Assembly: GCA_963969395.1 (NCBI GenBank)
Contig: OZ017797.1
Span: 33,976,001-34,040,000, forward strand
Length of the DNA stretch: 64,000 bases
Origin: Pseudoscleropodium purum
Taxonomy: Eukaryota > Streptophyta > Bryopsida > Hypnales > Brachytheciaceae
Direction: 5' to 3'
The notes under the pieces were generated by a model. The model was not told the DNA's origin and did no database searches. It saw nothing but the letters and a program-made list of their open reading frames with translations. A program made the translations under genes and the position numbers. Shown piece after piece: positions 11,293-21,510 of this stretch; within the stretch, counting starts at the first letter, position 1; every line of letters starts with the position of its first letter.

Positions 11293-11721
11293 TCATTTAT
11301 TTTCAATTTTTTTAGCTACAAGCTCTTTCAAACATTCATCATCATCATCCATCAACATAATATCACTATGTGATGAAGGAACAATGTTTACAACTAAATT
11401 CCATGTAATTTGATGTGAGGCTGATGGTGAGGCTGATGGTGGAGGCTGATGCAATGATCTATGGCATCCACATGCACCACATTTACAGGCATTGGCCACA
11501 TCAAGATAAAACAATTGGCAATCATCAACCCCACCATTGTGTTTCTTTACACAAGCACCACTTGTACTTGGAAGTCTGTCAAAAATTGCATAGTAAAAGC
11601 TTCTGTGACAAGTGCAACAATCACAAAGCAAGGGGTTCTCATCTAAAGGGTCAAACAACAAACAACCATCTCCATTGCAACCTGTGAGACATTTGCACTC
11701 TAAGAATTTAACACCATCCAT
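11293..11721 (-). pseudogene. Cys-rich N-terminal part: two repeated zinc-binding-like modules
   Basis: A 142-codon open stretch starts MDGVKFLECKCLTGCNGDG. It holds two copies of one pattern: GC-L-F..LLCDCCTCHRSFYY and DC-Q-LF..ACKCGACGCHRSLHQ. The CxCxxCxCHR spacing recalls the plant ZF-HD dimerisation finger, but the rest of that domain is absent, so I treat it as an unnamed Cys/His module. A His/Pro/Ser linker (PPPSASPSASH) and an acidic run (MDDDDE) follow. After the stop at 11293 the same protein seems to continue in a shifted frame (SGTPFL..LEFLMGDITF) before returning to frame at 11211. Confidence 0.5.
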
Positions 11722-12778
11722 CCTCCACTTTGGGAATCCTTAGTTCCAAACAATAATGACTTATGGTATGCTTCAATATAGCCCAATTTGAAGATCACCA
11801 AAGAGCAACACACTAATAGTATCACCACATCTGCATCATGAAAACAAATACATATGAAATTAATAGAACCTCTTTCAAAACCTCTTGCTAATGAAATGTG
11901 CCTTTTGTATCTCAAACCATGTCAATCTTTATAACCATGGGCTGGACTTCAAATCCCTTTAGGACCAAATATTAATGGTTTGAATGATAAATTGAATGAA
12001 TTATATAGTCAAAAAAGTAATTCAAATTAAATCAAATTCTACATTACCAAAATTGATGAAGGATTATGCATGTGTTATCTTAAAACAAATAAATTTGAAC
12101 AAAAAAATTCTATTGATGACATATTCAAAAAAGCTAACACACATGCATAAAGCCTAGAGTAGAGATTTTTCATACAAGCTAGAAGTTCTAGATACAAAGA
12201 AAAAGAAAACTTCAAAAAAGTTCTAGAAAAGGGACAAGATTGAGGTGAGATTTAATACCTAAAATTTGATGATGATCACAGGTTACAGATCGCAAGTCAT
12301 AGCGACAATTGCATTGGTTCCTTTTGCTGAATAAATATCATGAAAGTACAAGCAGAACAAAGAAACAATTATAATCTTTCTTGGGAATTATGGACCAGTA
12401 TGAGATAGCACCAAACCCAACAAGCTTTAAAACTCCATCTCTAAACCTCACCTTAGCAACAATACAAAATGAATGATGGATTCAATACACAGGACCCATA
12501 TATGAAACAAACCAACACTCAACAGACTTAAAAGCACATGATCGGAACTTTGTAAGTAGTAAGCAAAGGATCCCAATAATCAGGAAGGCTAAATCAAGCA
12601 AAACCTCATTGAGATATGCAACCCATGCAGTAACCAGACAAGCCCAACCATTTAATCGCAAAGCTTAGAAACAAAAACAAACAAGGGTCACAAACCAACT
12701 GGCAAACATTAAAGCTGCATGAGCTAGCTAGCAACCTAAACCCTAAACTCAAATAGGAGGACAGAGATGAGAGCTTAC
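11722..12778. other. No gene seen; would be 5' intron of the minus-strand gene
   Basis: Only short frames with no recognisable domain. If the donor at 12778 is real, this is intronic. Otherwise it is ordinary intergenic sequence. Confidence 0.25.
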
Positions 12779-13131
12779 CCATGAACTGCAGATCAATTGC
12801 CAAACAAACTTGATCAATCACTGTTGAACTTGATCAATCGCCGAACTTTGAACGGGAGCAGAAATTGCCAAACATAAACGAACTTGATCAGAAGCGTAAA
12901 TTGCCAAATGATTGCCAAATGTGATCTCCACTGTGACGCTTCACAGCAATGCTCCAATTGAAATGTAATCTTCTCCACAGCAATTGCCAAATTGAATCAT
13001 AGTCTAAAAAACGTTTCCACGTCCCTCCAAATCAAAGTCAACAATCCATGGAAAACTGAGAGAGAGGATACGAAATAAGAAACAATACAAAGGAAAAACA
13101 CGGCGGGAAAACAAACCAGAGAAAGAGGAGA
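12779..13131 (-). promoter_or_regulatory. Possible 5' exon/leader of the minus-strand gene
   Basis: On the minus strand a stretch with pyrimidine-rich, GC-richer sequence (around 13130-13080) runs to a strong donor, CATGG|GTAAGC, whose GT is at 12778-12777. Short repeats of TTGCCAAA and GAACTTGATCA fill it. This would suit a non-coding first exon about 1 kb upstream of the Cys-rich exon. No TATA box stands out and the link to that gene is inference. Confidence 0.22.
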
Positions 13132-14649
13132 TTGAAACAGCACTATGGGGCGGGATACACCTATTGTCCCAATACCCTTGGAATACCCTTGAGATACCTA
13201 GGGTTCATTACTGTCGACTGTCATACCTTCAAGATACATTGGATACAATGCGACATAACTTATTTGGTCATAAATAACACCTACCTCACCAACGATCCCA
13301 ACATAAATCAATAATCTTCTAGTTCAACAATCACATCCCCAAGTTGCCTATGCATAATTTTAAAAAACTTATACAAAAAGTTTCCTCCAATTAAAATTAA
13401 AATTCATTTTTAGTGTGTTATTTATAATAAAAAAATCTTAATTTTTATTAGAAAGCCCTAAAAGTTGGGTAGCTTGGTCTATGATACATGTATTAAAAGA
13501 ACTCATATAATTAGGTTTTGAATGCTATTATTGTCCTAAAAAAATATTCATTTCATGTATATAATTACATTTTTAGATCCCTTGTTGAAAAGGCTATAAG
13601 AATTTTGTACATTAAAACAAATTATATTCCTTGAGATTGGACTAAAATGCATTATAAGTAATTATAATCAAAGCCATATAATACAGGAGTTGCCCGAGGT
13701 TTATGGATTAATAATATGCCTTCACATTTCAAAATATATAGGATATTTGTTATATTTCAATTGTTTTTAATTAGTTTATAGTTTAAAAAGAATTAAGATG
13801 TATTTGATGATTCTTTACTATGAAACAAAACATCAATTCAACATAAAAATTCTTAAACTTCAAGGCATGTAACTATCTACTGAAAAGAGAGGTACCACCT
13901 CTTGGTTTATATTAATTGGCCCCCCCACTTTCAAAAAATTTACAAGTCATTGATTTTTTTTAAATGCTTACCCTTGAAATTGCCATTGATTTCTCAAAAA
14001 ATCACAAGCCACTAATCTTCTGAGATTTAATTTAAGCTATCAAAATGAATATTGGATATGGATACAATATTGTATACAAATTTGTATTGAATATTAGATA
14101 TAGGTACCTGATATAAATACAATAGCAGATACAAATATGGTACCAGATACGGATACAAAACCGGTTACAGATACGGGATGAATTGTTCCATATTGATTGC
14201 CAATAAGTTGGTGTCTAAAAATTACAAGGGGGGGGGGGGGGGGGAAGGGGGGACTGAAAATATTAAAATTTTGAAATCCTAAATTTAAATCTCGATAAAA
14301 CTAAAAATACAACAAATTGAGACCTTAGTGTCACTATCCATACAAAAGACAAGATTTTACTATATCTCCATGTAACTATTTCCTTTCTAATAATTGAGAC
14401 TCCTTTCATTGTAGAGAATCTTGTATTTATACTTACCTATGAATTGTGGCACTCAAGAAAGCCCCATGCGTTTCAATTTAATTCAATAATGTTATGAACT
14501 TCAATAAGCTCTAGGTACATTTTAATCAAACAAAAAAAATGTAATAAATATACTAATTTGTATATATTTTTCAATTATTTAATGCTGAAAGACATGTTTT
14601 GTGCTAATCACCTTAAAGGTTCAAAGTCATGGAATGGATTTTATGCATT
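13132..14649. other. AT-rich spacer with degenerate GATACAAAT/GATACGGATAC tandem motifs
   Basis: No gene. Near 14050-14180 the motif GATACNNATA recurs many times (GATACAAATATGG, GATACGGATACAAA), a decayed short tandem repeat. A C-run sits at 13920 and a long G-run at 14228. Confidence 0.4.
14228..14252 (+). repeat. Long homopolymeric G tract
   Basis: Seventeen consecutive G residues, two A, then six G, in an otherwise AT-rich region. It could form a G-quadruplex in single-stranded DNA or RNA. Assembly or polymerase error can inflate such runs. A shorter run of eleven G lies near 17180. Confidence 0.85.
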
Positions 14650-15450
14650 CTTTCAAGATCATTCCTATAATGTCAAATTTTGGTGTGATTATTAGAAGTT
14701 TTTTTCTTGAAGTTAAAGGAGTGTATTAGCAATTTTTGGAATATAATTTTCATTAGTGTTGGTACCTAGAAGAAAGAATTATGCCTACTTGATATAAAAA
14801 ATACTCAAGTTCAGCTACGAAAAACAATAATAATTAATTTTAAAAAATTGAATTTGTCTTTTTCATAGAATGTCTTTATGCCTATATGAAAAGATTTGAA
14901 TTAATTCCATTTGGATTAGTGATGTAAAAGTTATGGAGTCTTGTTTTGTAGGTAATTAAGGCATTTTTGTATAAAATTTATGTATAGGATTTGTTTTCAA
15001 ACAAAAAATTTATAATTTTTCAAAACAAAAAGATCCATAAGGTGTAGATTTCATGCTAAAATAATCCCACAATTTAGATTGACATGTTTCAATTTTAGTT
15101 TAGAACTACAAATGATTTAATTTTTTTCTCCATCCTATATTTACTTCTATACAATAGCCTTGTAGAGAATGAAAATCAAGTTGCTTGATTTTTAAAAGAA
15201 AATCCTAGAAGTTCAATTCAATTCTAAGTTATAAAGATTTAAACCTCAAAAGTGAGTATAATAATGCAAAATTTGAAGTTAAGAGGATTCATTTAAACAT
15301 TCTTAATAGTGAAATTTTGTCTTTCAACATTTTTAGAAAACAACAAGTATATTTAAAACTTGTGCAATTTAGATAATACATTAGAAGATGTATTGAAAAT
15401 ACATGTGCAAAATTAACCCAAAAAAACTTTCTTATTAATCTTTTAAAATA
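14650..15450 (+). mobile_element. Degraded copy of the TTAA element family, ends lost
   Basis: Internal blocks match the complete copy at 24154-25078 in the same order: CATTTGGATTA..AAAGTTATGGA, GTAATTAAGGCAT, TATAGGATT, then CTATATTTACTTCTA and GTTCAATTCAATTCTA..TAAAGATTTAAA. No CCCCTAAAGG terminus remains on either side, so boundaries are approximate. Confidence 0.5.
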
Positions 15451-16850
15451 TTATAAAGTAAAAGGTGGTATTGAATGAAAATAAACTAAATGCTAATAAA
15501 TTTTACAAAAAATTTAAAACAATGAATTCTAATTGTGTAGATATATTAATAAATGTTTTTGGATTTTTTTTGTCTTATCTAGAAATTTTTAGAATCAAGC
15601 TCAAAACACAACTTTATATGTTTTTTCTACCTCCTTCGCTAGCAAAATAAGACTCTTCATAACTTTCAATTTATTACTTTGAATTGAATGGTTCAAATGT
15701 TTTTGAGTAGGTATCAATCTAGAAAATAAAATAAAATTAATGAAGTCAGATATTTCTTTTAGAATGTGAAGGCATACTTAGAGTTTGGTAGAATCCATTG
15801 GTATCAAATTGATGGATTCTATTTAGTTGTAGATGAATGGAGTCAAATTATCATTTCACATGTATGAGAGAAAATAAACTAATTTGTTTTATAAATGCAA
15901 TGGATTGGTATTTGACATGTGAAGCAAGGGAGCATTTAGAGTAAAATGTAAATCAATCAAATTGTTGTAAAGGGATAATGGTTTATAGATGCACGTGTAT
16001 CCATAGATTTGTAATCGGATATGTAAGGTTCAAATGTGCGTGAGTTAGCCTTCTTATTGTAACATCTAAGTGGAAAATCTCTCTAGGATAATTATAAAGT
16101 TAAACTTAGAACCTTCTTGTGTCACATTTCAACATAATATTGCTCCTTTATATTAGTATATAAGACAAACTTAAGACATTTCAAGAGTGTTTTATTATCA
16201 AGGCAACATTCTATCCTTCTGCATGGGTCTTTGTTCAACCTTCTAATTTAAATCCCATTCACTTCATTTGGACCATTATCAAATGGAAATTAACCCCTAA
16301 AGGACTAAACGGCATTTTTGGCAACATAGCAATTTTGGGCAATTAACTATGAATGGAATTTTTATTTTTTTATTTGAAATCTTCACACAATATGTGCCCA
16401 AAGAGTATCTTTAAGGCATGACAATTTTCATACTTTTGACTACATGGTTAAAAGATATTGTATGATATGTAATTTTTATTACTTGGTAGGTAGCTCAAAA
16501 AACACTTTAAAATCACTTTTCTAAGAATTAAAAATTTGAAATTGGTTTTTCAAATTTATATATGTGGAAAGCTTTGAATCATTCAATTTTGATTAATGAG
16601 ATAAGATTTATGAGGAATTTTACTTTGCATGTAGTTATGAAACCTCTACTCTAAGATAAACTTTGAAATCTTTTATTTAATTCAATTTTCAAGATTTAAA
16701 AAAATAAAAATAAAAGTACTAGGTGTAGAGTTTTCATTACAACATTACAACTAGTGGAATTGGCATTTTTTAATTCTATAAATAAATGATTGACATTTTA
16801 GTATTTTGAATCATTTTCTACTTCTTTCTATTTTTTCTATATGTTGTATA

Positions 16851-18422
16851 GTCAGGTTTAGCTCATTTATGAATTCATGCCCTATGCTTGGCTCTGATTA
16901 TGAAAATTTTGATTAGTCCCATCCTTATTGCGATCACCTCTTTAGGTCTTTGGCCCTCTAATTTTGCACTCATCCCTATCCTAGTCTACAACATAATGTC
17001 CTTCATGCCACTTTCCTCCCATCCATTCCATAGACTTCTTTTCAATGATCAAATCAATAGACCCTTAAAACATTGTCGGCATCTGCTTTAACTCTCGACC
17101 ACCTCATGCCTCTATAGCATGCCTCTGCCACCATAGACTGTACTCCTATGGCCTGATCTTTTTTGCTTCTATTGTCAATTGGGGGGGGGGCTGCCTATAC
17201 TTGCCCAATTGTTCTTACCTCTAGCGAATGCAACAAATGTTATGGTTTATGTCCCACCATGAGGACTAGAACATTGAGCAACCATGAGAGGGGATAGTTG
17301 GGATGCAGGAAGGGGGACTCAAATCTAGACACATTGCTGAATTATTAGGGATACTCCGGTCCACTATTTTCATTGTTTTGACAAAATGGAAAGTGTCTGG
17401 ATGCATGACTATTACTAAGTCGAAACCCAAGCCTAGAAAGCTCTCTAATCATGCTCTCCAAGGCCTCACTCGACTTGTCAACCAAGATCATTGACTTACT
17501 TTGGCCACTTGTAGACACATTTTATGTTCATCAAAATACCATTTGCAAGTACATTTACATTCTAGGATGTGGAGATTGTGTAACACCTAGAAAACCTTAT
17601 CTTAGTCATAAAAATTAGAGATTGGCTTTTGCTCGCAAATACAAACATTGAACAATTGAAGATTGGATAAATGTCATTTGGATAGATGAAACATTATTTG
17701 AGCTTAGCAAAGACTATTGCCGATTTTGGGTTTGGAGGAAAGTTCACGAAAAATATACATCACATTGTCTTGCCCCTATTTTCAAATTGGGGAAAACATC
17801 AATAATGGTTTGGGGCGCATTCACAAAAATTGACAAAAATCCTTTTGTTTTTTTGCCTCAAGGTGAGCAAACTATAGCAAATTTTGTCATCAAGTAATAC
17901 TTATGGAAGATGGCACTCCAATACATTGTGGCAAACTTCCTAAATTGTAGGGGCAATTTTATGGGATACAAAAGTTACAATGGCCTTTGAACTCACTTGA
18001 CTTGAATGCCATAGAGAACCTCTAGAAGATTGTAGAAGATTTGTTACGTTGCTACAAGAAACTGATTAGCAAGGAAGAAATGATTCAAACCATTCAAGCA
18101 ATATGGGATACAATTCATCTTGAGCAACTACAAAAGTTGATAGCAAACATGCCTAATCGAATGCAAGCTAGTTGTGATTTTGTTATGAAGTGGTAGCACT
18201 AGATGGTAAACAATGTGCACAAAAATTTCAAAATGTTGTATGATTTTGAGGCTCATATATAAATATTTCCTGTGATTATAAAGTACTCTTTACTACAATC
18301 CCAACACAATTTGTGGTTTGAAAATCAGATCATATTTCAATATGCTACAACTCTTAGAACTTTTGGAACTTTCAAGTAATTGACCACTGGTGACAAGAAT
18401 TTGTAAATGAGACGGACATGTC
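16851..18422 (+). mobile_element. Tc1-like DNA transposon, nested
   Basis: A 1572-bp element is flanked by TA on both sides and bounded by related inverted ends: GTCAGGTTTAGCTCATTTA on the left, and on the right a sequence whose reverse complement is GACATGTCCGTCTCATTTA. Imperfect pairing continues inwards through AATTC. It interrupts TTAA element copy A, so it inserted later. It contains one decayed DD34E transposase (17259-18196). Confidence 0.7.
17259..18196 (+). pseudogene. Tc1-like DD34E transposase, inactivated
   Basis: The pieces follow the Tc1 order. First comes an N-terminal helix-turn-helix (GMQEGGLKSRHIAELLG..STI..VLTKWK). Next is WIDETLFEL with the first catalytic Asp codon at 17685, then MVWGAF. 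MEDGTPIH carries the second Asp at 17909, and WPLNSLDLNAIENL has the Glu at 18014. Exactly 34 codons separate the second Asp and the Glu, with E rather than D third, so this is Tc1-type and not the DD39D mariner type usual in plants. It is broken by a frameshift between SNHERG and GIVGMQ, another between the first two catalytic residues, and several stops, including one after QDH. The likely original ATG is 17259. Confidence 0.75.
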
Positions 18423-18759
18423 TATACATTCCAAATGATGTGAATTTTTTCAAACATGTAGAAAACTTGCCTTGAAGAATTAATCCAAAAAAGCACCATT
18501 ATTTGGGACATTCTCTCATAGAAATGTGACCTTATCAAGTGCAACTGCCTATTTTTTTTTGTCAATTCAAACACTAATATCTTGCAATTTACATGGTAGA
18601 AATTTTTGAAATTTTTTTCACATCTTAAACTAGCATACGACAAGATCCTATAGATAAATGTGTCCACAAAATGTTTTTTTTTCCTAAAATTTGGTACTTG
18701 TACTAGAAATGGAATTTTGGAGCATTTTGGATGAAAACATAGTCAAAAACCTTTAGGAG

Positions 18760-20745
18760 TTACATTGATATGAGACACTTGCAATTGGATTGATAATGTT
18801 ATGGGATTGCCTAGTAGAAGTTTTCTATTCTATCCTTGTAGTTGATTGTGAGAGGCTTGTAGAAAGTGTATCATATTAGATTGCAATTGTGATAATAAAG
18901 GACAAAAGGAAGGTAGAAAAATCATTGAATGATTTACTTCATGGATCTCCAATACTAATGGAATGCATGGGTGGCTTCGGAGATATTTTCTTGTGGTGTA
19001 AAGCTTAAATCTAGGGTCTCTTTCCTTATTATATACTCTTTATTACAAAGTACCTCAATGAAATAATGTTTTCACATTCATGCATTGATTTTTTTCTCCA
19101 TGATTAATTAAAAAAAAAAGCTTGCAAACTTGTTGGACACCATTGTACTTTTGCCTCACCATGCCTTCTTTTTCTATTTGTAATTAAAGAATATAAATTA
19201 TTCTTCCATTCAAATTTCAATCATTTTTTGTTGAATTGCAACAAATGGCGATTATGAATGCACACATGTTTCAAAATGGCATATAAAGCATGTGGTTGTG
19301 CACCCATGTAATCATCACTACCCTAAATGAAATTCTCACATTTGGACCAAAAATGAATACTAAAATCTAGATTTCAATGACACAAGATGTACCCAATCAA
19401 AACATAAGAATTTAAAGAGAATTTGGTGTTGAGTTTTGGTACATTAAAAAACAGTACTTTAAAATTTTGCAACTTATTTATGTAGTGTTCAAACAACGCA
19501 TCCTTAAATACAATCAAATTCTCTTTGATTTTCCAATAACAAATATTCATTTATAACAGCAAGCATTTTGACTTGTAACAAGTTTTCTATATGATAATAG
19601 CAAGAATATTTAAGAATTTTTTGAGAAAACATATATTTACATTAAAGGATTGTTTAATTTATAGAAATTCAACTTGCAAGAGATAATTTAGTAAATTAGC
19701 ATCTAACTTATATTCTAAAGTTGGCACCAATATTGGTAACTATATTTTGGCATCTCAATTTGTGTTGACAAGCATTGGTCAAAAAATTGATGCTTTTCAA
19801 AAATAGCTTGCAGTACAGGTTTCTTACAAAGAAAAAATATCTCTCACATGCAACAAACCCTAATACTTATCAATATACTTAATAAAGCCTTGACACACAA
19901 GGTAGAGAGTTTAGGTTTTGGAAGTCAAGACAAAGGTTTAGATAAATGAGTCCACTTTAAATGAAAATAGCAAAAACCATTTAAAAATTGTAAAAACAAC
20001 TTAGATGAATGCCAAATTTCTTTAAAACTATCTAATTTAACATATTATTTTTTGGACTACCTAATTGTGTTTTTATTTTATTTTAATTAATTATTGGATA
20101 GAAAGCTATTCAAGCTACTAGGAAGCTACAATACAATTGCATGAACTTCCTTAGTATCATTTTCTTTGTCTTCCCAAGATGCATTTATCAATCTAAGTCT
20201 CAGATTTTGAATTACAATTTGAACTTGTACTTTTTGCATTAGAAAGTTTGATAACAATTTTGAATAATAATTTTGAGGTTGCTATGTGACCTTGAGGATG
20301 GCAAAAGCTCACCATTGATTAGTCATTTGAACTAGCTTCATGATGCCCATTTAAAAAAGATTATAAAATCCAAGTTTAAGCAACCTTCCTAGGACCTCAA
20401 ATGTTAAATTGAAAGTGGTGTATAGGAGCCAACCCATTTTTGATCAAGGACCTACTCTTGTTACACAAGCCATTTTTTTCTAATCAACAAGAGAAAACGA
20501 AAGATTTTATTATGGCACAATTTCCAATGTAGTTGTGGCGCATTACAATTGGCTACATTCTTGGTCAATTTTGCAACCAACCTATGGTTGGTAATAGGAA
20601 AACTTGTAAGACAAGAATAGGCCAAACAAAAATTTCAACTAAAAGATTTATAATGATTATGTTTTGAGAAATAAAATTCTGAAAAAATATAGAATCCTTC
20701 TAAACTCTATTTTTATACATGAGAAAATTTCTCCACTCAAGAAAC
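18760..20745. other. AT-rich spacer, no gene seen
   Basis: No reading frame with a recognisable domain, and no clear repeat end. Confidence 0.35.
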
Positions 20746-21510
20746 CTATGCTCCACATATGCGAAATTGCTTAAGTGGTCGGAAATGGGTCGGCTCCCTT
20801 CCGTCCCTTCCGTTCCGTTGTGCACTTCTCAAAACACCCACCCACCCGTCTTCTGCCGACCCCTGTAATTCCACCGGCAAGTGAAGTGCTATTCGACAGT
20901 ACTGTACGACAGTAATGTAGTGGAGGCGATTGGGGAGCCATGAGGCCCTGCGACCATCCCTGCAAATCCTGTGCAATCGAAAGAATACCGTTAATTTCGT
21001 CACGATGGCGACAAGCCGCCTCGAGTCCTGACCACGTGTCGCGCGGAAGAAAAAAAATCCATGAAGAAAACAAAACCATCAGTCTATTCGAACTTAACTT
21101 AAAAATATAAGCTGAGCATCTGCAGGATTGGTCCGTGTGGGTCTGCAGGCAAGCAGGGCAGAGCGCGGGATGGATCCATAATTAAGTAGTCCAGAGCGGA
21201 AGAAGGGCGATGGTCGGTCGCCAAATCCGCTTGCAGCCTGTTAATTTTGGCACTGGCCTGCGCTGCGCCACTCTTTCCCCAATTCGGGCTCCTCTCTCCA
21301 AGAAAGTGGCCCTCATTCTTCACTTTGGGAGCTCGCCCCTGCAGCAGCCGGCATTCAATCGGCAAACGCAGGGATTGCATGACATCATGCATTTAGAACG
21401 AAATTGGTGGGGAAATGGGAAGAACATTCAGTTCAATGCAAGAAAGATAAAAAGAGGACGAACAGAAAGAAAAAGAAACAGAGAGAGGGAGAGAAATTGA
21501 GAAGGAAAGA
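20746..21510. other. GC-rich island of unknown content
   Basis: Composition switches abruptly to GC-rich, CpG-containing sequence and back to AT-rich at about 21510, where a GA-rich simple repeat (21440-21510) ends it. Overlapping frames of about 85-100 codons exist on both strands (for example 21079-20771 minus, containing TWSGLEAACRHRDEINGI), but none shows a known domain. It may be a decayed gene, an exon of an unseen gene or a transferred genic fragment. Confidence 0.3.

Larger units (their letters stand above)
7283..11721 (-). pseudogene. Unclassified multi-exon DDE-transposase-like gene with in-frame stops
   Basis: One minus-strand gene is traceable over 4.4 kb. Pieces: Cys-rich N-terminus (11721-11293), exon 11211-10798, exon 10724-7604 and last exon 7530-7283. 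The two introns (10797-10725 and 7603-7531) are both 73 nt, have GT..AG ends and join in phase. Motifs in order: two C..CHRS modules, a CDPC..NLSNFEIH stretch, a WRCTICDYKGKFGQG..HMKG finger-like stretch, a Cys/His cluster, KDETTCVAL..DFIDGFCG, HASDGDARRRKLM, NCCEDFFSLLGQ, and an AT-hook-like KRGRPQK. The acidic motifs could supply a DDE triad, but I cannot assign a superfamily. About fourteen in-frame stops interrupt it with no frameshift between 11211 and 7604. No terminal inverted repeats were found, so a former host gene derived from a transposase is also possible. Confidence 0.6.
16294..18759 (+). mobile_element. TTAA-flanked non-autonomous element (copy A) split by a Tc1-like insertion
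   Basis: The left end is TTAA followed by CCCCTAAAGGACTAAA. The right end reads CCTTTAGGAG followed by TTAC, a decayed TTAA. Internal blocks on both sides (GAAAGCTTTGAATCATTCAATTTT on the left; ATATCTTGCAAT and GATCCTATAGATAAA on the right) match copy B. Removing the 1572-bp Tc1-like insertion leaves about 0.9 kb, the size of copies B and D. TTAA targets with CCC termini are the signature of piggyBac-type elements, but no transposase of that family is present, so the superfamily is inference. Confidence 0.7.

Noticed and set aside
11293..11721. Calling the Cys-rich part a ZF-HD transcription factor
   Set aside because: Only the CHR-type half motif is present; no homeodomain and no complete dimerisation finger.
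16888..17091. 67-codon frame before the Tc1 transposase
   Set aside because: It lies between the element's end and its transposase, and has no match to the family's N-terminus.
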